In this document: positions 17,253-24,930 of the stretch, piece after piece
How the letters are laid out: the number at the start of each line of letters is the position of its first letter
Position numbering within the stretch: the first letter of the stretch is position 1
NCBI RefSeq assembly: GCF_009917525.1
Contig: NZ_QZDU01000003.1
Span: 62,001-126,000, forward strand
DNA: 64,000 bases
Origin: Acutalibacter sp. 1XD8-36
GTDB lineage: Bacteria > Bacillota > Clostridia > Oscillospirales > Acutalibacteraceae
Direction of reading: 5' to 3'
Notes under the pieces: model-generated
Told to the model about the DNA's origin: nothing
Database searches by the model: none
What the model saw: only the letters and a program-made list of their open reading frames with translations
Made by a program: the position numbers and the translations under genes

Positions 17253-18356
17253 TTAGATTTCCTCTATATTGACCTCAACCTCATGCCCGCATTTACAGGA
17301 CCTGATAATGCCGTCGATAATGGCCTGGTTATAGATTATCTGGCTGGTGGGTATAGGCGCGGGCAGGCCCTGCTGCACAGCGTCCACAAAGGAGCGGCAC
17401 TTATGGTAGAAGCAGTCCTTCTTGTCGCCCTTGGGCGCTGGCAGGGGGATGGGCGTGTGGGTGGGCGCACCGAACTCGTCGTGGAACAGGGTCACATTGC
17501 CGCAGGAGCCGTCCCAGGCGCCGCCCCACAGGGACTCGGGGTTGGCGGGCTCAACCTTTAATCCCGCGTCGGTGCCAAGGAAGATTGTGCTGCCGGTGGT
17601 GTCCATGTGCATGGCCCAGGACATCCTGAAGTCAAGGGTTATGCCCCCCTCAAGACGGATGAAAGCCCCGCAGAAGTCGTCTACAGAGAAGCGCTTGGCG
17701 TCCTCGGGAGGAGTGTATTTGGGGTTCTTGCCGAAGTGGTCGTAGCTTACGGCGGAGACGGTGAGGGGCTTCGGGTAGCCCATGGCGTTCAGCACCATAT
17801 CGAGGGAGTAGCAGCCGATATCTGCCAGGGCCCCTACTCCGGCGTAGCGCTCCTCAATAAAGGTGCTGCCGGGGATACCCCGCCTGCGGCCGCCGCCGGT
17901 CTGTACGTAGTATATCTGCCCCAGCTTCCCGCTCTGGACGACCTCCTTTATCTTCTGCATACGCTCGTCGTACCTCGGCTGGAAGCCGATGGTGAGTATT
18001 TTGCCGGTCTCCTTCTCCACCCTGCGGAGCTCCTGGGCGTCCTCCAGGGTGACGGTCATAGGCTTCTCCAGCAGCACATGGGCCCCGGCCCTCATTGCGG
18101 CTATGGCACAGACAGCGTGGGCGGTGTTGTAGGTGCAGACGCTGACGGCGTCAGGCTTTATCCTGTCGAGCATTACCTGGGTGTCCTCAAAGGCCTCGGC
18201 ATTTGGCAGCTCCCAGCGGTCCAGGGCCTCATGGGCCTTCCCGGGGACGATATCGGCCCCGGCGACAATCTCAATGTCCTCCATCTGCTTGTAGGCGCGG
18301 ACGTGGGAATTGGATATCCCGCCGGTGCCAATAATTGCTATCCTTAGTCTATTCAT
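17253..18356 (-). CDS. Gfo/Idh/MocA family oxidoreductase
   Basis: 367 residues from the ATG at 18356 (RBS aaaggagt). The longer in-frame ORF would begin upstream of the mapped promoter and is rejected. NAD(P)-binding Rossmann motif IIGTGGISNSHV at the N-terminus, catalytic lysine in LLEKPMTV (about residue 93), and a C-terminal alpha/beta domain with GGRRRGIPGSTF. Such enzymes oxidise sugars or inositols. Operon with GH3 suggests use of a released sugar, which is inference. Confidence 0.9.
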   Translation of the reverse strand: MNRLRIAIIGTGGISNSHVRAYKQMEDIEIVAGADIVPGKAHEALDRWELPNAEAFEDTQVMLDRIKPDAVSVCTYNTAHAVCAIAAMRAGAHVLLEKPMTVTLEDAQELRRVEKETGKILTIGFQPRYDERMQKIKEVVQSGKLGQIYYVQTGGGRRRGIPGSTFIEERYAGVGALADIGCYSLDMVLNAMGYPKPLTVSAVSYDHFGKNPKYTPPEDAKRFSVDDFCGAFIRLEGGITLDFRMSWAMHMDTTGSTIFLGTDAGLKVEPANPESLWGGAWDGSCGNVTLFHDEFGAPTHTPIPLPAPKGDKKDCFYHKCRSFVDAVQQGLPAPIPTSQIIYNQAIIDGIIRSCKCGHEVEVNIEEI

Positions 18357-18381
18357 GTTATAACACTCCTTTCTGAGGGCT

Positions 18382-18410
18382 ATTATAGCCGGGCCGGTGA
18401 CGGAAGTCAA
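18382..18410 (-). promoter_or_regulatory. Sigma-A promoter of the Gfo/GH3 operon
   Basis: Minus-strand TTGACT (18405-18410), 17-bp spacer, TATAAT (18382-18387). The transcript would start about 10 bases upstream of the RBS. Confidence 0.85.
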
Positions 18411-18435
18411 GGAAAAGATACGGTAAAAGCGGGGC

Positions 18436-18464
18436 TTGCAATTTTTTCACAGGTATGTTATGAT
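18436..18464 (+). promoter_or_regulatory. Sigma-A promoter
   Basis: TTGCAA (18436-18441), 17-bp spacer, TATGAT (18459-18464), upstream of the 88-residue gene. Confidence 0.75.
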
Positions 18465-18497
18465 TATCTCATAAAACAGGCGAAAGGAGGAGACCCT

Positions 18498-18764
18498 ATG
18501 TCCCCAAAGATGGTAGAATTACATGATATCGACGTGCCGTCCTTTTTGCAGGTGCTTGACAGCTGCGAGGGCGAGGTCTACCTTATGACGCGCGACGGAG
18601 ACCGGCTGAACCTGAAGAGCAAGCTCTGCCAGCTGGTAGGCCTGACCACCCTTATTGAGGGCGGAAAAATCGCTGAGGCCTTCGTGATGTGTGAGAAAGA
18701 GTCGGACGAGTCAAAGCTGTTCCGCTTTAACCTGTACAAGGCCAGGGGCGCGGAGGACGAGTAA
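18498..18764 (+). CDS. Small conserved clostridial protein, function unknown
   Basis: 88 residues, acidic, soluble, with its own promoter, a strong RBS (aaaggagg) and terminator, hence monocistronic. The pattern DIDVPSFLQVLDSCEGEVYL, then DRLNLKSKLCQLVGL and IEGGKI, looks like small clostridial proteins sometimes named 'polyA polymerase' without basis. No catalytic motif is visible. I do not assign a function. Confidence 0.75.
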   Translation: MSPKMVELHDIDVPSFLQVLDSCEGEVYLMTRDGDRLNLKSKLCQLVGLTTLIEGGKIAEAFVMCEKESDESKLFRFNLYKARGAEDE

Positions 18765-18765
18765 G

Positions 18766-18797
18766 CAAAAGGGGGCTTCCCAATGGGGAGGCCTTTT
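18766..18797 (+). terminator. Rho-independent terminator
   Basis: Imperfect hairpin with AAAAGG and CTTCCC arms pairing with GGGGAG and CCTTTT, ending in five T. Confidence 0.7.
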
Positions 18798-18825
18798 TCA
18801 TCTTTTAGGTTGGGAGTGAAGGTTT

Positions 18826-20712
18826 TTGAAGGAAGTTTTAAGGCGGGTGAGGGAGGCTCTAAAAGGGCTTTCACGGCGTTTCGGCATACTGAGCCTGCCG
18901 GTATTTTTTCTGGCGCTGGTTTTTATTGACGGCGCTTTCAGATGGGTGTACGCCGGGGCGGGGGGCACAAGGCTCCTGAACGCCAAGACCATGCTGTTTA
19001 CCTGCAGCTGGGCCCTGCTTGTGACGGCCCTTACTGGGCTGTTGCCAAGGCTTGGGCGGCGGATAGCAATGGGCGTACTGGGAGTGTTCTTCGGGTTTTT
19101 GGTGATACTCCATGGAGTGATGTATAACGTATTCGGGCATTTCTTCAGCTTTGCCGACATGAACTTTGCCGGAGACGGGGCGAAATTCTTTAGCTGGACC
19201 TATTTTCAGCTGCCCAAGAAGCTGTACTTCTTCGTGCTCTTATTCCTGCTGATGGTTGGGGCGGCTATGGTGCTGGCCTCGGGGCCAAGGGCACAGGGGA
19301 AAAGGCTTTGGGTGCAGAGGGGGTGCATGGCCCTGATTGCGCCTGTATGTATAGCTGCAATACTGCTCACCCACCAGAAGCTTATGCCCAGGGCCGATGT
19401 GCTCACCTGGGACAACCGCTTCGACCCCAACAGCGATACGGAGGTATACAGGGAGTTCACCGACGCCAACCGCAGTATGAAGCTCACCGGACTCTACCAG
19501 TATACCGCCCGGAACTTTGCCGTCTCCTTTGGTATCGGCACAAACGCACGCAGCGCCCAGGAGCTCACGGATATTTTCGAGAGCCGTGCCCAGCCCGCTG
19601 CAAATGAGTTCAGCGGCAGTTTGAAGGGGAAAAACCTTATACTGGTAATGCTGGAGAGTATAGACACCTGGCTGGCGAGGCCGGAGTATATGCCCCGCTT
19701 TTGCGATGTGATAGATGGCGGCGTGGAATTTACGGATTTCTATACGCCCCTCTTCCTCTCGGCGGGCACCTTCAACACTGAGATAATCTCACAGACCGGC
19801 CTTGTGCCCCCGGCGGCCGGCATGGCGAGCAGCGGCTACTCTACCAACGCCTTCCCCCTGAGCCTTGCAAGCCTTTTTGGGGATGAGGGGTACAATGTCA
19901 ACTCCTTCCATCCTGCCAGCCCGGGAATATATAGCCGCGGGACGGTGCACACAAATCTGGGATTTGAGAAGTACCACTCCTATGTGGACATGGGCATGGA
20001 CGAATACCAGCTGGATTCACAAATGTTAAGGGCCTTTGGGGACATGACTGAGGAGGACAGCTTCTACAGCTATATAATCACCTATTCGGGCCACGGGCCC
20101 TATACCGAGGAGATGGGCGTTATCGCCGAGCCGCATCTTGAGGCGGCGAGGAAGGCTGTAAACAAGAGCGGCGTTACGGATACCCCGGAGAATATGGAGG
20201 AGTACACCCGGGCTGTGGCCCACGCCATGGAGACAGACGGGTTTATCGGCGGGCTTATGGACAGGCTGGAGGAGGAAGGGCTTTTGGAGGACACGGCGGT
20301 GCTCTTCTATGCCGACCACTACGGAAAGTATATGAGCGATAAGGAGTTCCTCAACCGGCTAAAGGGGGTTGAGCCCGGCACCCCGGAGCTCTACCGCACC
20401 CCATGCGTCCTTACTGGCGGGGGGCTTAAGGCGGCGAAGATAGACAAGCCCGCAAGCTCGCTGGACATAGTGCCCACTATTGTTGACCTCTACGGATTGG
20501 ACGCGCCAATGAACTACTACGCCGGTGAGAGCATGTTCTCACCGGGGGAAGGGCTAGTGCCCTTCCCCAATAATGGCTGGTATGACGGCGATACCTACTA
20601 TAGCGGCGAGGGCGGCGTCCAGCAGAGCCAGCGGACGGCTGAACTCAAGCAGAGGATTGAGGCGTCTATGGAGGCCGTCAGGACGGATTATTTCAGGGAG
20701 TGGGAGAAATAA
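18826..20712 (+). CDS. LTA-synthase-family sulfatase-like membrane enzyme
   Basis: 628 residues from a TTG start (gggagtgaagg upstream). Five hydrophobic segments fall within the first 190 residues (one begins LPVFFLALVFIDGAFRWVY), followed by an extracellular sulfatase/phosphoglycerol transferase domain. Motifs: NLILVMLESIDTWL, the nucleophile region SAGTFNTE (about residue 323), YSGHGPY, and the metal ligands in YADHYGKY. It would polymerise or transfer glycerol-phosphate on the outer membrane face. The last 25 bases overlap the convergent gene. Confidence 0.9.
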   Translation: MKEVLRRVREALKGLSRRFGILSLPVFFLALVFIDGAFRWVYAGAGGTRLLNAKTMLFTCSWALLVTALTGLLPRLGRRIAMGVLGVFFGFLVILHGVMYNVFGHFFSFADMNFAGDGAKFFSWTYFQLPKKLYFFVLLFLLMVGAAMVLASGPRAQGKRLWVQRGCMALIAPVCIAAILLTHQKLMPRADVLTWDNRFDPNSDTEVYREFTDANRSMKLTGLYQYTARNFAVSFGIGTNARSAQELTDIFESRAQPAANEFSGSLKGKNLILVMLESIDTWLARPEYMPRFCDVIDGGVEFTDFYTPLFLSAGTFNTEIISQTGLVPPAAGMASSGYSTNAFPLSLASLFGDEGYNVNSFHPASPGIYSRGTVHTNLGFEKYHSYVDMGMDEYQLDSQMLRAFGDMTEEDSFYSYIITYSGHGPYTEEMGVIAEPHLEAARKAVNKSGVTDTPENMEEYTRAVAHAMETDGFIGGLMDRLEEEGLLEDTAVLFYADHYGKYMSDKEFLNRLKGVEPGTPELYRTPCVLTGGGLKAAKIDKPASSLDIVPTIVDLYGLDAPMNYYAGESMFSPGEGLVPFPNNGWYDGDTYYSGEGGVQQSQRTAELKQRIEASMEAVRTDYFREWEK

Positions 20713-21149
20713 AATATTGCCTGCAGTATAAGTGCCAGGGACAGCAGGGCGAAGATGATTACGGAGCCGGGTGAGAAAAGCCCGCCGGATATATTTCTGT
20801 GGACGCAAATCCCGGAGCAGGCGGCGGCAGCTACTCCGAAGGCGGTGACTGCCGGCTTTGCAGAAATAAGCTCGCCTAGGGAGAGCAGTTTGAAGCTGCC
20901 GTGTCTGTACCGGCCTGCCAGTAGGGAGAGGAGCAGCCATATACAGGACAGAACAGCGGTGGTAACCGGGAAAAACTGGGCGTAAGCGATTAGGCAGATA
21001 TTGAAATAGGAGTGATGTTTGACGATTACCGTGTCCGGCCCGGGGGCATACCTCAGGGGCAGGCTCGGCATAAAGGCCATAACGGCTATGGCCGCGCCCA
21101 TAAGGATGACCGGCAATAGGAATTTGAAATCCGCTTTTATGTTTTTCAT
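20688..21149 (-). CDS. Small membrane protein, function unknown
   Basis: 153 residues with four predicted transmembrane stretches (FLLPVILMGAAIAVMAFM near the N-terminus, then FFPVTTAVLSCIWLLLSLLA, VTAFGVAAAACSGICV and VIIFALLSLALILQAIFYF). RBS aaaggagatgac. It overlaps the 3' end of the convergent LTA-synthase-like gene by 25 bp. No family recognised. Confidence 0.65.
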   Translation of the reverse strand: MKNIKADFKFLLPVILMGAAIAVMAFMPSLPLRYAPGPDTVIVKHHSYFNICLIAYAQFFPVTTAVLSCIWLLLSLLAGRYRHGSFKLLSLGELISAKPAVTAFGVAAAACSGICVHRNISGGLFSPGSVIIFALLSLALILQAIFYFSHSLK

Positions 21150-21164
21150 ATAGTCATCTCCTTT

Positions 21165-21205
21165 GAAAAAAGCCAGACTGAAATAATCAGTCTGGCTCGG
21201 TTTTT
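21165..21205 (-). terminator. Terminator of the PilZ gene
   Basis: Perfect 11-bp stem AGCCAGACTGA (21171-21181) / TCAGTCTGGCT (21187-21197), with a T-run in the minus direction. Confidence 0.9.
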
Positions 21206-21214
21206 ATGGCGGAT

Positions 21215-21946
21215 TCAGCCCCAGGTCCCGATTTCGTTGCGGTCCCAGATTTGGCGGTTGCCGGTCTGTATATTGTAGAGCGTGCGGGTCAGGTTGGTCA
21301 ATTCGTCCCGGGTAAGCTGGGCGAAGAGGACGCCGTAGCGGAAGCGGTCGTCCTTATGCTCGGAGCCCCGGATTATCTGGCCCTTAAAGGTCATGGTGGG
21401 GTAGTCGTCCAGCTTGAAGCGCAGGAAAACTACCTCGTCCTCGGGGTGCACGTACTCGCTCTCAACACAGGCGCCGCCGGTGCTGATGTCTATAAGCACG
21501 CACTGCTCGGGCCTTGAGAAGCGCTCGTCGTCCCCCCGGAAGATGGAGGCCGAGCAGTTTATAGGCAGGCGGAAGCTCTTGCGGACGTTGGGGATATGTT
21601 CAACGGATAAGTCCCGCAGCTTTATGAGCACGCGACTGCTCTCTATTACAGTGCCCCTCAGGTTGAAGCTCTGCATACGCCGGTTATACCCGCGCACAAA
21701 TACCGTGGACCCAAGGGGGCAGGTTTCGAAGGCCAGCCAGCCGGGAAGGCGTTCAAGGGTAAGATTTGTGCCGGAGTATTCGGACACCTGGCCGGTCAGA
21801 AGCTCCGCGCCGTCCTCGGTGAATATATCAAGGGACATGCCCTGGAACATCTCCGGCAGCGGCTCCTTGGTCTCCTGGACTTTTGCCGTCTGTGGGGCCT
21901 CAGTATCGTTATTCTTCTTTGAAAATAAATTTTTGAAAAAACTCAT
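21215..21946 (-). CDS. PilZ-domain c-di-GMP-binding protein (YcgR/DgrA-like)
   Basis: 243 residues. An N-terminal YcgR-type beta-domain (about residues 35-115) is followed by PilZ, with the RKSFR arginine motif (about 124-128) and DISTGGACVES (about 154-164), the (D/N)xSxxG signature, both intact. It should bind c-di-GMP. In firmicutes such proteins brake flagellar rotation or regulate exopolysaccharide; the flagellin gene 6 kb away makes a motility role plausible. The first 35 residues are charged and flexible. Monocistronic. Confidence 0.92.
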   Translation of the reverse strand: MSFFKNLFSKKNNDTEAPQTAKVQETKEPLPEMFQGMSLDIFTEDGAELLTGQVSEYSGTNLTLERLPGWLAFETCPLGSTVFVRGYNRRMQSFNLRGTVIESSRVLIKLRDLSVEHIPNVRKSFRLPINCSASIFRGDDERFSRPEQCVLIDISTGGACVESEYVHPEDEVVFLRFKLDDYPTMTFKGQIIRGSEHKDDRFRYGVLFAQLTRDELTNLTRTLYNIQTGNRQIWDRNEIGTWG

Positions 21947-21963
21947 GGAATATCACCCACACC

Positions 21964-21992
21964 ATTATATACGATTGGCCCGGGATAGTCAA
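21964..21992 (-). promoter_or_regulatory. Sigma-A promoter of the PilZ gene
   Basis: Minus-strand TTGACT (21987-21992), 17-bp spacer, TATAAT (21964-21969). It overlaps the last codon and stop of the DUF1848 gene. Confidence 0.85.
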
Positions 21993-22864
21993 GCACGAAA
22001 ACCTCGATTTATGAGCATTGGGCCCTGGGGGTCGTGGAGCCGGGCGCTCTCAGACAGCAGTCTGCCGCTGTGGTTTGCGTAGCAGTAGAGGCAGCGGTTC
22101 ATACAGCTGGAGTACATGCCTATGTCAACGCTCTGGGCGCAGCCGCATTCCGGCCTCTGGGAGGCGGCTTTTCCGGCCTTTATAGGCCAGCCGGATATTT
22201 TGGAGAGGAGCAGGTGGTCTATGCACCTTGCCCGGCCTATGCCGTACTCCGCCAGGTTCAGGGGCTCAGCGCAGGTCTCAAGCTTCAGGCCATAGCTTAC
22301 GGCTATCTCCATAAGCTCCCTGGACATGCCCCTCTGCCGGTCTTCCGAGGGGTACTGCACCCCCAGCTCCCTTGCGGCCTTTGCCATGCAGCGGTAATTA
22401 TCCAGGAAGCTGAAGATACATTTTTCCGTGTGCGCCGAGAGCTTTTCAGCCAGCCGCTCGAAGGCCCGCAGGTGAAAGTCCCAGTCATAGCCCGGGGCCA
22501 GCAGTATGGGGTCGTACCGCCAGATTACCCGCTCCCGGCCTATCTCCTCTGAGAGCCTGATGAACCCCTCGATAAGCTCGCCCTTATCTGGCAGGCCGGG
22601 CTCAATGTCCCTGCCGTAGGGGGTGAGGGTAAACTGGAAATAATAGGGGTACGGTTCAAGCTCCCGGAGCCCGCCCAGCATGGGCAGCGGGTTTTTGGTC
22701 CAGAGTACCAGGCCGTCTACGGCCTCATAGGACAGGTCCACCTGGGTAATCTGTTTAGGGTTCATTGGGTTTTGCACCAGGGCCCAGCCTGCTTTCAGGC
22801 GGTTCAGGAGCCATCTATGGTACCTGGCTGGGATGTCGGTGCGGCGGCTGGCGCTGATTATCAT
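21989..22864 (-). CDS. DUF1848 protein (radical-SAM-like)
   Basis: 291 residues starting MIISASRRTDIPARYHRWL, the family signature. Other family features are DGLVLWTKNPLPML and the C-terminal cysteine cluster CGCAQSVDIGMYSSC with CMNRCLYCYA (about residues 246-272). The CxxxCxxC-type motif at the C-terminus suggests an Fe-S cluster and a circularly unusual radical-SAM-like fold. Function unknown. Monocistronic. Confidence 0.9.
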   Translation of the reverse strand: MIISASRRTDIPARYHRWLLNRLKAGWALVQNPMNPKQITQVDLSYEAVDGLVLWTKNPLPMLGGLRELEPYPYYFQFTLTPYGRDIEPGLPDKGELIEGFIRLSEEIGRERVIWRYDPILLAPGYDWDFHLRAFERLAEKLSAHTEKCIFSFLDNYRCMAKAARELGVQYPSEDRQRGMSRELMEIAVSYGLKLETCAEPLNLAEYGIGRARCIDHLLLSKISGWPIKAGKAASQRPECGCAQSVDIGMYSSCMNRCLYCYANHSGRLLSESARLHDPQGPMLINRGFRA

Positions 22865-22897
22865 AGTATATGCCCTCCGGGATAATTGCTTGTATAT

Positions 22898-22926
22898 ATT
22901 TTAGCATAAAAGAAAAATAAAGTCAA
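22898..22926 (-). promoter_or_regulatory. Sigma-A promoter of the DUF1848 gene
   Basis: Minus-strand TTGACT (22921-22926), 17-bp spacer, TAAAAT (22898-22903). Confidence 0.75.
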
Positions 22927-22932
22927 AAAACC

Positions 22933-22965
22933 TCTTGACCTAGACCGGACTCAAGATAGTATAAT
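22933..22965 (+). promoter_or_regulatory. MerR-type promoter with 19-bp spacer and dyad
   Basis: TTGACC (22935-22940) and TATAAT (22960-22965) are separated by 19 bp, the overlong spacing typical of MerR-activated promoters. A dyad TCTTGA (22933-22938) / TCAAGA (22951-22956) lies across the -35 and spacer. It directly precedes the merR-family gene, so autoregulation is likely. Confidence 0.8.
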
Positions 22966-22988
22966 GGGCGTGAGAAGAGGTGATTTCT

Positions 22989-23342
22989 ATGACTATCAAG
23001 GAAGTGAGCAGGAAGTACGGTCTTAGCCAGGACACCCTGCGGTACTATGAGCGTGTGGGGATGATACCACGTGTGACCCGGAGCATCAGCGGCCATAGGG
23101 ACTACCAGGAGGCTGACCTGGCCTGGGTGGAGCTTGTGAAATGCCTTAGAAACGCCGGGCTGACGGTTGAGGCTATAGTTGAATACGTGCGGCTCTCCAT
23201 GGAGGGCCCGGGCACCATACGCCAGAGGTACGAGCTGCTCAGGCAGCAGCACGACGACCTTATGGCCCAGCGCAGAAGGATGGACGAGGCCCTTGGCAGG
23301 CTGGAGCATAAGATAGAAATGTATGCCCAAAAGCTCAAATGA
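22989..23342 (+). CDS. MerR-family transcriptional regulator
   Basis: 117 residues from ATG 22989 (gaagagg RBS). Helix-turn-helix and wing: TIKEVSRKYGLSQDTLRYYE then GHRDYQEADL. The C-terminal half is a dimerisation coiled coil (about residues 75-115). There are no cysteines in a metal-binding arrangement, so it is more like AdhR/NmlR-type aldehyde or small-molecule sensors than metal sensors. It is followed at once by an FNT channel gene with a separate promoter. Confidence 0.9.
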   Translation: MTIKEVSRKYGLSQDTLRYYERVGMIPRVTRSISGHRDYQEADLAWVELVKCLRNAGLTVEAIVEYVRLSMEGPGTIRQRYELLRQQHDDLMAQRRRMDEALGRLEHKIEMYAQKLK

Positions 23343-23345
23343 CCC

Positions 23346-23374
23346 TTGCAAATCCCCCGGGTTCATGCTATAGT
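23346..23374 (+). promoter_or_regulatory. Sigma-A promoter of the FNT gene
   Basis: TTGCAA (23346-23351), 17-bp spacer, TATAGT (23369-23374), starting three bases after the merR stop. Confidence 0.75.
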
Positions 23375-23404
23375 TTACTTAAAGAAGGATATGGGGGGAT
23401 TGGA

Positions 23405-24031
23405 GTGAAAAAGCAGCTTGCCACGTTTATCAGCGCGGCCTTGGCAGGGGCGGCTATTTCCATTGGCGGGGCGGTGTTTCTGTGCACCGAAAGCCGTCCG
23501 GTGGGGGCCGCCCTTTTTTCGGTGGGGCTCTTTGCCGTCTGCACCTTGGGGCTGGATTTGTTTACAGGGAAAGTCTGCTATGTGTTCGATAACCCGCCGG
23601 CCTACGCTGCCAGGTGCGGGCTGATATGGCTGGGAAACCTTGTGGGGACGCTTATAGCGGGCACGGCTCTGCGCTTCACGCGCCTGGATATAATATCCAG
23701 GGCCCAGAGCATCTGTGAGGCAAAGCTCTCGGACGGGCCTGCCAGTATCTTCATACTGGCGGTGTTCTGCAACATACTGATATATTTGTCCGTTGAGAGT
23801 TATCGGGAAAACCCCCACCAGCTGGGGAAATATCTCGGGCTTTTTCTGGGAGTGGCGGTGTTTGTCCAGGCGGGCTTTGAGCACTGTGTCGCCAACATGT
23901 TCTACTTCACCGTTGCCGGAGCCTGGAGCGGCAAGACGGTGCTGTACCTTATAGTGATGACTCTTGGCAACGCCCTTGGCGGGGTGCTTTTCCCAGCGGC
24001 AAAAAAGTTCCGCGCGAGGGCAGAGGGATAA
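23405..24031 (+). CDS. Formate/nitrite transporter (FNT) family channel
   Basis: 208 residues from GTG 23405 (gggggga RBS). A longer ORF beginning at the merR stop would start upstream of the promoter. Six hydrophobic segments; FNT hallmarks are the LDLFTGKV loop, GNLVGTLIAG and CNILIYLSV. It is shorter than typical FNT members (about 250-280), mainly at the N-terminus. Likely formate or another monovalent anion; substrate not shown. Confidence 0.85.
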   Translation: MKKQLATFISAALAGAAISIGGAVFLCTESRPVGAALFSVGLFAVCTLGLDLFTGKVCYVFDNPPAYAARCGLIWLGNLVGTLIAGTALRFTRLDIISRAQSICEAKLSDGPASIFILAVFCNILIYLSVESYRENPHQLGKYLGLFLGVAVFVQAGFEHCVANMFYFTVAGAWSGKTVLYLIVMTLGNALGGVLFPAAKKFRARAEG

Positions 24032-24043
24032 GGAGGGGCATAT

Positions 24044-24865
24044 ATGATTTGGCTGATTACGGTATTTGTGGTAGTTGCGGCGCTCTTTGGGGGCTGGGCC
24101 TGGCTTATCGCCCCGCAGATGGACAAAAAGCCCGACTTTGGGCACCTCACCGGCTTCGACTACGCCCATAGGGGGCTGCACAGGCTTGAGGACGGCGTGC
24201 CGGAAAACTGCATTACAGGCTTCAGGCTTGCAGAGGAGAGCGGCTACGGCATGGAGTTTGATTTGCAGCTTACAAAGGACAAAAAGGTGGTGGTGCACCA
24301 CGACGCCACCTTAGAGCGCAGCTGCGGGGAGGACGCCGCCATAGCGGACCTGACCTATGGGGAGCTCCGCAGGTACAGGCTGTTCGGCACAGGGGAGAGG
24401 ATTCCCCTTTTCAGCGAGGTGCTGGGCGCTTTAAAAGGGCGCACGCCACTTATCATCGAGTTAAAGAGCTATAACGACCCCGCCGAGCTCTGTGAGCTGG
24501 CTATGAAGGAGCTGGACGGGTATAAGGGCCCGTACTGCGTGGAGAGCTTTGACCCAAGGATTGTGGCATGGTTTAGGAAGAACAGGCCGGAGATAGTGCG
24601 GGGACAGCTTATGTGCAGGTATAAGAAGGGCGACGAGGGGCTTGGAGCTTTCGAGGCGTTCTGTGCGACCCATATGCTTACGAACTTCCACACGCGCCCG
24701 AATTTTGAGGCCTATGATATCCACACAAGGGATATTCCGTCCATGGGGCTTAGCAAGGGGCTTATGGGTATGCAGGAGGTAAGCTGGACTGTGCGCACTG
24801 AGGAGGAGTATTTGAAGGCCAAGAGCCTGGGAAGCCTGGTTATTTTTGAGGAAATCAGGCCGTAG
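24044..24865 (+). CDS. Glycerophosphodiester phosphodiesterase
   Basis: 273 residues with one N-terminal transmembrane helix (MIWLITVFVVVAALFGGWAW). GDPD TIM-barrel motifs: YAHRGLHR, PENC, the metal-binding EFDLQLTKD and HHDATLER. It hydrolyses glycerophosphodiesters to glycerol-3-phosphate. RBS aaggagg, 12 bp after the FNT gene, so possibly co-transcribed with it. Confidence 0.92.
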   Translation: MIWLITVFVVVAALFGGWAWLIAPQMDKKPDFGHLTGFDYAHRGLHRLEDGVPENCITGFRLAEESGYGMEFDLQLTKDKKVVVHHDATLERSCGEDAAIADLTYGELRRYRLFGTGERIPLFSEVLGALKGRTPLIIELKSYNDPAELCELAMKELDGYKGPYCVESFDPRIVAWFRKNRPEIVRGQLMCRYKKGDEGLGAFEAFCATHMLTNFHTRPNFEAYDIHTRDIPSMGLSKGLMGMQEVSWTVRTEEEYLKAKSLGSLVIFEEIRP

Positions 24866-24916
24866 GAATAAAAAAGCTTCCCTCTTTTCTTAAGTGAAAA
24901 GGGGGAAGTTTTTTGC
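24866..24916. terminator. Bidirectional terminator between GDPD and pmbA-like genes
   Basis: Long hairpin AAGCTTCCCTCTTTTC (24874-24889) / GAAAAGGGGGAAGTTTTTT (24896-24914), A-rich on the left and T-rich on the right. Confidence 0.85.
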
Positions 24917-24930
24917 TGCTATTCTGCGCT

